In this document: positions 46,969 through 56,088 of the stretch, piece by piece | Numbering within the stretch: the stretch's first letter is position 1 | Layout of the letters: each line of letters starts with the position of its first letter | NCBI GenBank assembly: GCA_016934955.1 | Contig: JAFGRY010000042.1 | Coordinates: forward strand, 1 to 64,000 | DNA: 64,000 bases | Direction of reading: 5' to 3' | DNA from: a bacterium | Lineage (GTDB): Bacteria; Zhuqueibacterota; QNDG01; JAGLOF01 | The notes under the pieces: model-generated | What the model was told of the DNA's origin: nothing | Databases searched by the model: none | The model's input: only the letters and a program-made list of their open reading frames with translations | Translations under genes and position numbers: made by a program

Positions 46969-48123
46969 TTACAACAGTGACGCTGTTCTGTTGGCAGTAT
47001 CCGGCAGTTTTTCAGTCCGGGGAATTCCGTCCGGAGCGACTACCAGATCCTCACCCGCGATGTCTGTCCAGCGGTAGAGCTGAAATGTCCTGTCGTCGGA
47101 CATGGCGACGAACAATCCGGCCGGGAAGGTTTCGTTCAGGACCGCGTTGGTCACATCGGAACCGTCGCTCTCCAAGGTCGATGTGTAGACGGTCTTCACC
47201 AGCGTATGCGTGTGGGGATCGTCCGGTTCCCCTTCCCGCTTGAAGATATTGAACCGGTTAGCCTGCTGATCGGACACCAGGATATAGCCGGTGCCCTCTT
47301 TGACAGTGTAGATGGAAATACCTTCGTGGTCACGGGCGAATCCCTCTGTCCCGAAGAGGGCCAGTTCTCTGTTCGCGTTCGGCGCGTCCGGGTCGGCCGC
47401 GTATTTGCGGATGCCGATGCATTCATCGGAGTAGTATACGTATCCCAGCTCGTCATCCACGGCGATGGCTTCGATCTCCTTGACGCCGCTGTAGGCACCG
47501 AATTCCCGCACTTTCACACCGCGTACCTGCCCGCCGCCGTCGTCTTCCAGGCGGTACTGCCAGAGATAGGTTCCGTCGATGGGGCCTTCCTTGCGGCCCA
47601 CAATGGCGAAAATCACCCCGTCCGAGGGGCGTTTGTAAAGAGCGATACCCATGGGCGCCCGCAGCGATTCACCCTCGAACACCGGGATCCCCCCGTTGTC
47701 GACCGGTGTCATGTCCGGGAGGCTGAATATCCGTAACGAATTGGTCAAGCGTTCCGTTGTCACCGCGATATCCGAGAAAACGCCGCCGAGGTTGAGGCCG
47801 TATTCGATGTCCACGTTATTCGGCCGCTTCAGGCCGCGTACCGTCTTTTCCTCGATGATCCGGCCGTCGAGATCGTACACATAGAGGGCGCCGTCTTCTT
47901 CCTTGTCCGTGCCGATGATCAGACTCAGGGCCGGGTCATCCGGATGCAGCCAGATAGCCGGGTCATCGGTGTCGTGGGCGGCCGGCTGTGTCACCACCGC
48001 AGGTTTCAGGGCGTGTTCGGCTATTGACGGTTTCTTTTCTCCGCAATTGACGATCAGCACCATGACAGCCGGCAGTATCACTGACGCCGCTGAAATGACT
48101 GATTTCATTTTCATAGACTTCAT
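46969..48123 (-). CDS. Beta-propeller phytase (3-phytase), predicted lipoprotein
   Basis: A 384-residue protein with a hydrophobic N-terminus ending at C27 (a lipobox-like site with Asn at -1). The body is a six-bladed beta-propeller phytase: DTDDPAIWLHPDDP (about 51-64), LIIGTDKEEDGALYVYDL, RPNNVDIEYG, IEAIAVDDELGYVYYSDE and FARDHEGISIY. Acidic residues for calcium and substrate are conserved. The enzyme releases phosphate from Ca-phytate near neutral pH, typically leaving inositol trisphosphate or less. The ATG has a GAGGAGA site. It follows the TonB-receptor gene, a linkage known for this phytase class. Confidence 0.92.
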   Translation of the reverse strand: MKSMKMKSVISAASVILPAVMVLIVNCGEKKPSIAEHALKPAVVTQPAAHDTDDPAIWLHPDDPALSLIIGTDKEEDGALYVYDLDGRIIEEKTVRGLKRPNNVDIEYGLNLGGVFSDIAVTTERLTNSLRIFSLPDMTPVDNGGIPVFEGESLRAPMGIALYKRPSDGVIFAIVGRKEGPIDGTYLWQYRLEDDGGGQVRGVKVREFGAYSGVKEIEAIAVDDELGYVYYSDECIGIRKYAADPDAPNANRELALFGTEGFARDHEGISIYTVKEGTGYILVSDQQANRFNIFKREGEPDDPHTHTLVKTVYTSTLESDGSDVTNAVLNETFPAGLFVAMSDDRTFQLYRWTDIAGEDLVVAPDGIPRTEKLPDTANRTASLL

Positions 48124-48135
48124 GCATTTCTCCTC

Positions 48136-48148
48136 GTTTAACGTTTAC
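48136..48148. promoter_or_regulatory. Possible LacI-family operator upstream of phytase
   Basis: GTTTAACGTTTAC (reverse GTAAACGTTAAAC) has the AACGTT centre typical of LacI-family operators. It matches a motif at the lacI promoter (62064-62084) at 10 of 13 positions. It lies just before the ribosome site of the phytase gene. Short and AT-rich, so chance is possible. Confidence 0.3.
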
Positions 48149-48173
48149 GTTCCCGTGTGCGGCCGGAGACCAA

Positions 48174-48203
48174 CCGGGGCCCGGCCCTGAAGCCGGACCC
48201 CGG
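48174..48203 (-). terminator. GC-rich hairpin between TonB receptor and phytase genes
   Basis: CCGGGG-C-CCGGC and GCCGG-A-CCCCGG form an 11-bp interrupted stem, 13 bp after the receptor stop. No T-run follows, so it may attenuate rather than end transcription. Confidence 0.45.
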
Positions 48204-48215
48204 AATCGGGAAGGT

Positions 48216-51017
48216 CTAGAATGAATATTTGATGCCGCCCTGTATCCACCAGGAGTAAAATTCCCTCTGCACGGGTCTGTTGCTGATTCCCATGTAGTAG
48301 CGCAGCGGTGCGTTGTTCATGTTGATCGCCTGCACGTACGCCTGGGCGCCGCCCCAGACATTCTGGGTGAGGGAGATATCCCACTGAATGTGGTTGTCAT
48401 AGTAGATATCGTAATCCTCGTTTTCACCCAGCTCCTCGAGATACCTGCCGTGATAGTTCATGCCCACACGCCCCGAAAATCCGCCTTTTTCATAGCTGAG
48501 GGCGAAGTTGGCGGTGTTCGCCGCCTGGCCGGGAATGGTAACGTCATCACGGCCGCTGATGGAGGCGTTGGACGTGGTATAGGTGTAGTTCGCGTAGATA
48601 CCGAACCCGCTCATCCATCCGGGCAGGAAGGTGAGCTGCTGCTGCCAGTTGACTTCAAAGCCCATCAGGGTCGCTTCATCACCCTGAACCGCCTGGAACA
48701 CTTCATACCCGTCATATTCGCCGTCGTCGATTTCATAGTAGGACGGGAAAATGATGTCGTTCATCTTTTTGTAGAAGAGGCCGCCGGAGAAGACACCGAT
48801 ACCCTGGAAATAGTGCTCGCCCATAAGGTCCAGGTTCGTAGCGGTTGTGGGATTCAGTTCCGGATTTCCCATTTCGATCTCTTCGTCTTCCCTGAGAACG
48901 ATGCGGTACGGTACCAGGTCCTCGTAATTGGGGCGGGCGATACCGGTGGTGAAGGCGGCCCGCAGATTGGTGTTGGCCCCGGGTTTGAAGCGCACATGCA
49001 CCATGGGCAGGAAGTAATTGTAATCGTTTTTGTTGGTGCGGGAAATGGTCTGTTCGTAATCGCCGTCTTCATTGAAGACCACTTCGTTTCCGGTATATTC
49101 AATTTTCGTGAACTCATGCCGGAAACCGCCCAGCAGCATCCATTTACCGATGTTCATTGTGGTCATGGCATAGTAGGCGTAGACATCCTCCGACGCGTCG
49201 TAGGTGGCTCCGTCGGAGTCTTCCCTGAGGTTCTCCCCTTCCAGATTATCTGTGTCTACATTATCCTGGAACCAGTCGTAGATCTTGTCCGGATCAGGAG
49301 AGAGCGGCATGGGATACTTTCCGTCCATGTAATTATCGACTTTATAGGTGTCGGTGAACCGGCTCATGAGAAGATCACCGTCGCCCTCCCAGCCGTACTC
49401 CATGATGGTTTCCGCACGGTCTTTTTTCTTCATCAGGGCCTTGGCGCCCATTTTAAAGCTGGCGTTGTTGGCTCCAATGGCATAGGGTATCTCAACGTTG
49501 AATCCGCCCACAATGTCGCGGTCAGTGGTTTTTGTGTCATCAACCTCGAAGAGATCAAGTACGTAATTGGCGGGATCATATTCATATCCGGCACCGAGGT
49601 TGGTGACCGTCCACTGCGGGTGATTCACATCAGATGCATCCAGTGTCAGGTCTGCATCCTCATCCAGTTCGAAGACGCTCGTCAGGTAACGGGGTTCCTC
49701 TTCCATAGCGTAACTGTAGGAGAAACGATAATCGAGTTTGAACTTGTCAAACTGATGGTCACCGCCGGCCATAAAATTGGTCACCGACATGTTCTGGTCC
49801 CGGTCCTTCAGTTCCGACTCGAAGGTCGCTTCAGAAATACTTGTCGCAGTAAGGTAATCGCCCTTTTCCGGGCGGGCCATGAGCCCGCGCCGCTGTTCCC
49901 GGTCCTGATATTTTGAATAGATGCCGGTCAGGTAAAGCTTGTGTCCGTCTTTCGGCAGATAATCCAGAGACCCGGTCATGGTCATGCGGTTGCGCCTGAT
50001 GCTGTAAATCCGGGTGTCGATATTGCGAAGGGCGAAAGGAATTTCCGTCTCGTCTACCGTCTCTTCGTCGCCCCATTCGATTTCATTGTTCTGTGAGCCC
50101 CGATAATGACGGTTATAACTTCCACTGAGCATGAATCCCAGGTTTTTCTTGGCCCCGAACCGGTCGCCGAAAGTGAAGCTGCCCTGGTAGATACCCTTGC
50201 TGCTCATATCGTTGTACCCGCTTCCCAGGTTGAGCGTGAAAACCCGGCCCGGGTAATCGAGAGCGGTCTTGGTTTTCAGTTCCACGGCGCCGCCGATGGC
50301 GTTGCCGTCCATATCCGGCGTGATCGCCTTGGTGACTTCAATGGACTGCAGCTGGTCCGCCGACACAACGTCCAGCGCCACGGTACGTACACCACCCTCG
50401 GGAGATGGAATCTTCTCACCGTTGATGGTCATGGAGTTGAGACGCGGGGATGTTCCCCGGACCAGGACATACCGTCCTTCACCCTGATCCCTGGTCACGG
50501 AAACACCGGAAACCCGCTGCAGCACCTCCGCGGAGTTGACATCGGGGAAACGGTGCATCTCCTCTTCATCCACCACATTCTTGATATTGGGGGCCGTCTT
50601 CTGCTGATTCAGGGCCCGCACCTGTCCCTGCCGGATGCCGTACACCGTAACGGTTTCTCCCTCCACCGCCCGTTCCTTCAGTTCAATGTCCTTTACGAGC
50701 ATCAGGGGGCCGACGGTGACTTCGCTCCTGAATTCCTCATAGCCGATATAGGTCACCGCGATGGTGTATCTGCCCGGAGGCACGTCCAGCCGGTAGACAC
50801 CGTATCGATCCGTTGCCGTACCGAGCTGGGTTCCTTCAATGGCCACATTGGCGCCGGGAAGTGTCTTGCCGCTTCCGGCATCAGTCACTTTGCCCATGAC
50901 CGTGCCTTTGGTCTGCGCGAAAAGAGCGGTTCCATTGAAAAGAATCGCCAGCACGCAGATGACAGCGATCACCGGCAGCGCATAGCCGCTGTTGGAAATC
51001 TGCATATTCTTTCTCAT
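48216..51017 (-). CDS. TonB-dependent outer-membrane receptor linked to phytase
   Basis: A 933-residue receptor: signal region (about 15-35, ILFNGTALFAQ), carboxypeptidase-regulatory-like domain (TKGTVMGKVTDAGSGKTLPG, to about 120), and plug (RFPDVNSAEVLQRVSGVSV; VRGTSPRLNSMTINGEKIP). A long barrel follows, ending in WWIQGGIKYSF with the terminal Phe. It is of the TonB-dependent-receptor type that takes up large ligands. The ATG has a strong GGGGAGGAG site. Neighbouring phytase and inositol genes suggest phytate or inositol phosphates as ligand (inferred). Confidence 0.92.
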   Translation of the reverse strand: MRKNMQISNSGYALPVIAVICVLAILFNGTALFAQTKGTVMGKVTDAGSGKTLPGANVAIEGTQLGTATDRYGVYRLDVPPGRYTIAVTYIGYEEFRSEVTVGPLMLVKDIELKERAVEGETVTVYGIRQGQVRALNQQKTAPNIKNVVDEEEMHRFPDVNSAEVLQRVSGVSVTRDQGEGRYVLVRGTSPRLNSMTINGEKIPSPEGGVRTVALDVVSADQLQSIEVTKAITPDMDGNAIGGAVELKTKTALDYPGRVFTLNLGSGYNDMSSKGIYQGSFTFGDRFGAKKNLGFMLSGSYNRHYRGSQNNEIEWGDEETVDETEIPFALRNIDTRIYSIRRNRMTMTGSLDYLPKDGHKLYLTGIYSKYQDREQRRGLMARPEKGDYLTATSISEATFESELKDRDQNMSVTNFMAGGDHQFDKFKLDYRFSYSYAMEEEPRYLTSVFELDEDADLTLDASDVNHPQWTVTNLGAGYEYDPANYVLDLFEVDDTKTTDRDIVGGFNVEIPYAIGANNASFKMGAKALMKKKDRAETIMEYGWEGDGDLLMSRFTDTYKVDNYMDGKYPMPLSPDPDKIYDWFQDNVDTDNLEGENLREDSDGATYDASEDVYAYYAMTTMNIGKWMLLGGFRHEFTKIEYTGNEVVFNEDGDYEQTISRTNKNDYNYFLPMVHVRFKPGANTNLRAAFTTGIARPNYEDLVPYRIVLREDEEIEMGNPELNPTTATNLDLMGEHYFQGIGVFSGGLFYKKMNDIIFPSYYEIDDGEYDGYEVFQAVQGDEATLMGFEVNWQQQLTFLPGWMSGFGIYANYTYTTSNASISGRDDVTIPGQAANTANFALSYEKGGFSGRVGMNYHGRYLEELGENEDYDIYYDNHIQWDISLTQNVWGGAQAYVQAINMNNAPLRYYMGISNRPVQREFYSWWIQGGIKYSF

Positions 51018-51343
51018 CCTTCTCCTCCCCTCATTTTGGGTTGGTATACTCTACATGGTGTTCAGTCTGCTCCTGCACGTGTGCGTTACTGACGGCACAT
51101 CTTCTCTGTCCCTATCACCTCCTCTCTGCGGCATTGCCGGTCGATGTTGAACAATGTCGGTATTCCAATCACCTCCTTTTCAGACTGCATTCACTGCCTG
51201 CTGTATGGATAGTATGAATTCCGTTTCAATTGTTGCATCGTCAAAGAGAAAACATAGCACATCACTGTTAGGATCGAATGAGAATTCTGTTCAATAATCG
51301 TAGCAAACACCGGCACGACAACACCGGACCGGCGCATGACGCG
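51018..51343. other. Intergenic region between kinase and TonB receptor genes
   Basis: No gene. On the minus strand it holds two near-perfect Shine-Dalgarno sequences, AAAAGGAGGTGAT (51168-51180) and GAGGAGGTGAT (51114-51124). Neither is followed by a convincing open frame; the second is followed by a four-codon ATG frame. I found no clear sigma-70 promoter. Confidence 0.5.
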
Positions 51344-52240
51344 TCACATCGCATACTGTTCCCGAATCAGTGTTTCCACTTCCGCCACCGTGCGCAGAAT
51401 CGGTCCCTCCGTCTCCATTTTCAGGCTGGTGACCGCGGCGGCCCAGACAGCGGCGTCCCCTGCGGAGGCAGCGAGGCGCCTGGCCATGTAGGCGGCGATA
51501 CAGGTGTCCCCCCTGCCGCTGCGCCCGATGAGCTGTTTCGGGCGAAAGGGCGCCTCATACAGGGAGCTGCCGTCATACACTACCAGTCCGTCCCGGTGGG
51601 TCAGTACGATTTCCGAGGGACCGAATTCAGCCAGCTTTTTCACCTGCTCCTTCGGATCCGATTCGCCGGTCAGGGTTTTCCCCTCAACGATATCGGCTTT
51701 CAGCACATCGATGAGGGAGAGAATCTCCTCCTTGCCCTCCCAGGGATCGAAGACGAGGTTTTTATCTTCACCGATGATCCGGACGAACCCCTGGGCGTCC
51801 GCCACCACTTTACCCTCTTTCGCTTTTAATGCGCGGATCACTTCCACAGGCACTTCTCCCCGCACCGACGCATTGATCAGAAAGGCCCGGGCCTCCAGGG
51901 GCGTCACCTGATCGGGAGTAAACGATCCCGCGGTGGCCTCCACCGTGAGGATGCGGTTGTCCACATCGGCCGTGGGATAGTAAAGCCGCATGAGCGTCGA
52001 CTGGTTCGTGTACACAGGAAAGGGATCGACACCCAGCTTCACCAGCGCATCCACGACATGGGAATCGGCCCTGTCCAGCCGGGTGACGGCTGCGGTCCTG
52101 AGCCCCATCATGGCCGCCACATGACACCCGTAATTGAATCCGCCGCCGTCCACCACCCGGGTTCCGGCGGCGGAGACAATCGTGTCCTTTGTGTAATTAC
52201 CGATTATCACAAGATCATATTTCATCGTTTTCCCGGTCAC
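51344..52240 (-). CDS. PfkB-family carbohydrate/inositol kinase
   Basis: A 298-residue kinase of the ribokinase fold. It has an N-terminal GNYTKDTI and G-G substrate block (VDGGGFNYG), and the C-terminal signature GRSGRGDTCIAA with the catalytic Asp. A GTG start at 52240 has a good AAGGAG site 7 bases upstream; an ATG five codons later is possible. A PfkB kinase is also part of the Thermotoga inositol cluster. Substrate could be inositol or a keto-gluconate; it cannot be decided here. Last gene of the operon. Confidence 0.88.
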   Translation of the reverse strand: MTGKTMKYDLVIIGNYTKDTIVSAAGTRVVDGGGFNYGCHVAAMMGLRTAAVTRLDRADSHVVDALVKLGVDPFPVYTNQSTLMRLYYPTADVDNRILTVEATAGSFTPDQVTPLEARAFLINASVRGEVPVEVIRALKAKEGKVVADAQGFVRIIGEDKNLVFDPWEGKEEILSLIDVLKADIVEGKTLTGESDPKEQVKKLAEFGPSEIVLTHRDGLVVYDGSSLYEAPFRPKQLIGRSGRGDTCIAAYMARRLAASAGDAAVWAAAVTSLKMETEGPILRTVAEVETLIREQYAM

Positions 52241-52258
52241 GAATAATCTCCTTATCGA

Positions 52259-53614
52259 CTAATCCCGCACTCTGGCCCGCCAGAGAGATGTGGCGAGAAT
52301 GATAGACAGTACCGACGATCCCACCCAGAAGAGAACGGGAATGCTGAAATCATAGGTGCGGACACTGTCCACAATGGTTGTTCCTTTTTCAATGAGCCAG
52401 CCGCTGATCCGCTCCTGGGTGGCTGCGGCCACATAACTGAAAATACCGATGAATCCCATAGCGGCGCCGGCCGCTTTCTTGGGAGCGATATCCACGGCAA
52501 AGAGACCGCCGAGAGCCGCCACCAGGCCGTTCAGGGAGAACCCGTAAAAGGCGAAGGCGATACTGGTCAGCCAGAGCTGATCGGCCGGGCCGAAAAAAAT
52601 GATGAGCAGGGACGATATCTCCAGCACTCCGCAGATGAGATTGACCGGGGGGCGCCGGGCGCCGAAGAGTTTATCCGAGATGAATCCGTAGGCGACCGCT
52701 CCGGCGATCCCGGCGGTGGTGCTGATGCCCAGCATGGAACCGGCCTTGACCAGGGAAAATCCCCGGGCCTCCTGCAGATAGAGAATGCCCCAGCCGTTGA
52801 TGGCGTAGCGGGTCATGTACATCATAGCGCTGGCCAGGGCCAGTACCCAGATAGCCGGCATTTTCAGGATCAGTTTCTGCGCCTGGGCCGTTTTCAGCGG
52901 TTTGCCCTCCGTATCGCTGATGGCAATGCCGTGATCATTCTTCCAGTCGGCGACTGACGGAAGGCCCAGCGTCTGCGGACGGTCACGCATGAAAATAAAC
53001 ATAACGATCGCTACAATGATACAGACCATGCCCGGGCCCCAGAACCCAAACTGCCAGCCGAACAGGCTCACCAGGGCCGCTGAACCCACAAAGGTCAGCC
53101 CTTCACCGATAGAGTGTCCCGTGCTCCAGATGCCGTAGTACCGGCCCCGCTCGCGGTTGCTGAACCAGTTGGAAAGCGAGACCACCCCGGACGGGGCGCC
53201 GAATCCCTGGAACCAGCCGTTTATCCCCCAGAGCACCGCCCACATCCAGAGATGCTCGCTGCGCCCCATGGCGAGATTGACGAGCGCGGACATGAGCACA
53301 CCGAATGATAAAAACCGGCGAATATTGGCATGATCGGCCAGAAATCCGTTGACCAGTTTACCGACCGCATACCCGTACAACAGCGCCGAACCGATGACCC
53401 CGAGCTGCTCCGCCGAAAAGATGCCGGTGTCGATGAGCGGTTTCTTGACCACTGAAAGTCCCAGCCTGCATGTGTAGGAGAATCCGTATCCGATACTGAT
53501 GCAGAGCATGATGGCGACCCGGTGACGCGCGTACATCCGGTTGATTTTTTCCTTGTCCTGAATCTGCGGTTTGTCTTCGCCCGTGGCAAAAAATCTGATC
53601 AAAGAGGTCATCAA
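52259..53614 (-). CDS. OPA-type (GlpT/UhpT-like) MFS antiporter, copy 2
   Basis: A 451-residue 12-helix transporter of the organophosphate:phosphate antiporter family. It carries family blocks GINGWFQGFGAPSG, SNRERGRYYGIWSTGHSIG and the loop DRPQTLGLPSV. The two arginines that bind phosphate in GlpT/UhpT are conserved: R50 in SYTCRLGLS and R269 in YMTRYAINGWG. This favours uptake of a phosphorylated substrate in exchange for phosphate. It is a paralogue of the next gene upstream, 42 bp away. Confidence 0.9.
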   Translation of the reverse strand: MMTSLIRFFATGEDKPQIQDKEKINRMYARHRVAIMLCISIGYGFSYTCRLGLSVVKKPLIDTGIFSAEQLGVIGSALLYGYAVGKLVNGFLADHANIRRFLSFGVLMSALVNLAMGRSEHLWMWAVLWGINGWFQGFGAPSGVVSLSNWFSNRERGRYYGIWSTGHSIGEGLTFVGSAALVSLFGWQFGFWGPGMVCIIVAIVMFIFMRDRPQTLGLPSVADWKNDHGIAISDTEGKPLKTAQAQKLILKMPAIWVLALASAMMYMTRYAINGWGILYLQEARGFSLVKAGSMLGISTTAGIAGAVAYGFISDKLFGARRPPVNLICGVLEISSLLIIFFGPADQLWLTSIAFAFYGFSLNGLVAALGGLFAVDIAPKKAAGAAMGFIGIFSYVAAATQERISGWLIEKGTTIVDSVRTYDFSIPVLFWVGSSVLSIILATSLWRARVRD

Positions 53615-53656
53615 TTCTCTCCCATTTTTCTCATTCGAAGCGTTCGAGCAGTATGA

Positions 53657-55006
53657 TCAGTCCGCCACTTTCACTTTCCAGAGCGATGTTGCCAGTATCA
53701 GCGATACAATCGAAGTCCCGACCCAGAACAGGATGGGAGCATCAAAATTATAATGGCGAACACCGTCCACAATCTGCGTTCCCGCCTGAATCAGGACGCC
53801 GCTGATCTGTTCCTGCAGAGCGGCGCCGAGATAGCTGAACACGCCGATAAATCCCATGGCCGCGCCGCTGACCCGCTTGGGCGCGATATCGATGGCGAAG
53901 AGACCGCCCAGGGCCGCCAGAATGCCGCTGAGACTGAATCCATAGACGACAAACGCCGCGGTGAGGATTACGGCATTGCCGGACGGCGCGAAGAAAATGA
54001 CCAGCAGGGCCGCCACTTCCAGGAGCCCGTAGGCAAGGGTCACCGGGGGTCTGCGGGCCCTGAAGAGCTTGTCTGAAATGAAACCGTAGGCCGCGCAGCC
54101 GGCGATACCGGCGATGGTGTTGAGTCCCAGAATGCTGCCGGCTTCCACCAGCGTGTACCCCTTTGCCTCCTGCAGGTAGAGGATGCCCCAGCTGTTGATG
54201 GCGTAGCGGGTGGCGCTCATGGTGGCGCAGGCGAGCCCCAGCACCCACATGGCCGGCATTTTTAAAATCAGCAGCTGCATTCGTGTGGTGGACATGTTAT
54301 TTGTGTCGGCCTTCACCGCAGCGCCGTGATCATTCTTCCAGTCGGCAACGGGCGGCAGCCCGTAGGTCCCGGGTCTGTCCTGAAGGGCGAGGTAGAGGCT
54401 GACCGCCACGAGAACACAGAAGAGCCCGGGTCCGATGAAACCGGCCCGCCAGCCCCAGAGAGAAACGAGGGCGGCGGTGCCCACAAAGGTCAGTCCCTCT
54501 CCAATGGAGTGGGCCGTGCTCCAGATACCGTAATAGCGGCCCCGCTCACGGTTACTGAACCAGTGCGACATGGAAACCACGCTCGATGGAGACCCGAATC
54601 CCTGAAACCAGCCGTTGACCCCCCAGAGGAGTGCCCAGACAGTGAACCCCATGATCGAGCCCATTGCGAGGTTGATCAGGGCAGAGACAAGCAGTCCGAA
54701 GGAAAAATACTTCTTGATATTGGCATGGTCGGCGAGGAAGCCGTTGGTCAGCCTTCCGAACGCGTACGTATAGAAAAAGGCGGATCCGATAACGCCGAGC
54801 TGCTCCGGGGAGAGCAATCCGGCATCGATCACCGGCTTTTTGATCACCGACATCGCCAGTCTGCAGGTATAGGTGAACCCGTATCCCAGGGTAATGGCGA
54901 TCATGACGGCCAGTCGCTTCCTTCGGAAGAGACGGTCTATCAGCGCCTTATCCGTTATCCGCGGCTTGTCCGGTCCTGTCTTGAAAAAAACGAAGGGATT
55001 ATACAT
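53657..55006 (-). CDS. OPA-type (GlpT/UhpT-like) MFS antiporter, copy 1
   Basis: A 449-residue 12-helix transporter closely similar to its neighbour across the whole length. Family blocks include GVNGWFQGFGSPSS, SNRERGRYYGIWSTAHSIG and DRPGTYGLPPVADW. Conserved phosphate-site arginines are R49 (TYTCRLAMS) and R267 (SATRYAINSWG). The membership of the OPA family, rather than a sugar/H+ symporter family, is unexpected for a plain inositol pathway and suggests inositol phosphates. It lies 15 bp after the alcohol dehydrogenase gene. Confidence 0.9.
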   Translation of the reverse strand: MYNPFVFFKTGPDKPRITDKALIDRLFRRKRLAVMIAITLGYGFTYTCRLAMSVIKKPVIDAGLLSPEQLGVIGSAFFYTYAFGRLTNGFLADHANIKKYFSFGLLVSALINLAMGSIMGFTVWALLWGVNGWFQGFGSPSSVVSMSHWFSNRERGRYYGIWSTAHSIGEGLTFVGTAALVSLWGWRAGFIGPGLFCVLVAVSLYLALQDRPGTYGLPPVADWKNDHGAAVKADTNNMSTTRMQLLILKMPAMWVLGLACATMSATRYAINSWGILYLQEAKGYTLVEAGSILGLNTIAGIAGCAAYGFISDKLFRARRPPVTLAYGLLEVAALLVIFFAPSGNAVILTAAFVVYGFSLSGILAALGGLFAIDIAPKRVSGAAMGFIGVFSYLGAALQEQISGVLIQAGTQIVDGVRHYNFDAPILFWVGTSIVSLILATSLWKVKVAD

Positions 55007-55021
55007 GGCCCGTCCGGTTTT

Positions 55022-56071
55022 TTATGCCCAGGGGTTCAGAACCATTTTCATGGCCTGCTTCGGCAGGTTCTTCCGGCCCGCCACATCCAGTCCAACTTTT
55101 TTAAAGGCCTCTATCGCGTCTTTCAGCGGTACGGTCTCCGTGAAAAACGGCCCCATGTCCATCTTTTCCGCTTCCAGCAGGCGAATGGCCGGCAGGATGG
55201 TGTTCTGTCCGATGTAGGTGCCGAGAATCTTGATAGCGTTTCGGGTGATCTGATAGGGCGTCACCGTCGCTTCAAAACTCGAGTCCATGCCGAATGCGAG
55301 AATTTTTCCGCCCGGCGTCACATACTCCAGGGCGCTGGCCAGCTGGGTGCCCACGGCGTCGATGACGATATCCGCCTTTTTCCCGCGGGTCATATCAAGC
55401 ACCGCGGCCTGAATATCCGTGCTGTCGGGATTATAGACGGCGAATCCCATGCTTTTTGCCAGATTGAACCGCCAGGGATCGATTTCGGTCACCAGCACCC
55501 GGGTCGCGACGTTCCGGGCCATGGATGCGAACAGGTAGCCGATGGGCCCGAATCCGAGAATCACCACCAGATCCCAGGGCTGCATCTGCACCGTGTTCAT
55601 GCCGTTGAGCACGGTGCCCAGGGTTTCGACCTGGGTGGCGGTGACGTCGTCCAGGGAGTCAGGAATTTTAAAGCAGACGTCTTCGGTTGCCAGACAGTAC
55701 TGGGCGTAGCCGCCGTTTTGAAACACGCCCAGAGTGCGGTTTTTCAATTCGACGCACTGGGAACTGATACCGTTGCGGCAGAAATCGCAGAGACCGCAGC
55801 GGGAATTGTTGTCCAGGGCGATCCGGTCGCCCGGTTTCACGGCTGTTACCTCGCTGCCCACTTCCACAACCGTTCCGTGAAATTCGTGGCCAAGCACCAC
55901 ATTCGCTTTCCAGGCGTGCTTGTCCTCGACTATTTTCACATCCGAACCGCAGATGCCGCAGAGGGCCACTTTCACGATTACCTGATTCGTTTTGGTGATC
56001 CGGGGCATGGGAATCGATTCAAACTCCACTTTCCACGGTTCCTTAAAGACCATTGCTTTCATGGTTTCCAT
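55022..56071 (-). CDS. Zinc-dependent polyol (threonine/sorbitol-type) dehydrogenase
   Basis: A 349-residue medium-chain dehydrogenase. The catalytic zinc site is CGICGSD with C39 and GHEFHG; the structural zinc cluster is CGLCDFCRNGISSQC. The Rossmann loop reads ILGFGPIGY. It oxidises a secondary alcohol of a polyol or sugar acid with NAD(P). It is a second enzyme of this type in the operon, besides the IolM-like one, so it may handle another inositol isomer or a later sugar acid. Gap to the epimerase gene is 17 bp. Confidence 0.88.
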   Translation of the reverse strand: METMKAMVFKEPWKVEFESIPMPRITKTNQVIVKVALCGICGSDVKIVEDKHAWKANVVLGHEFHGTVVEVGSEVTAVKPGDRIALDNNSRCGLCDFCRNGISSQCVELKNRTLGVFQNGGYAQYCLATEDVCFKIPDSLDDVTATQVETLGTVLNGMNTVQMQPWDLVVILGFGPIGYLFASMARNVATRVLVTEIDPWRFNLAKSMGFAVYNPDSTDIQAAVLDMTRGKKADIVIDAVGTQLASALEYVTPGGKILAFGMDSSFEATVTPYQITRNAIKILGTYIGQNTILPAIRLLEAEKMDMGPFFTETVPLKDAIEAFKKVGLDVAGRKNLPKQAMKMVLNPWA

Positions 56072-56088
56072 ACAAGCCTCCGTCCCCC

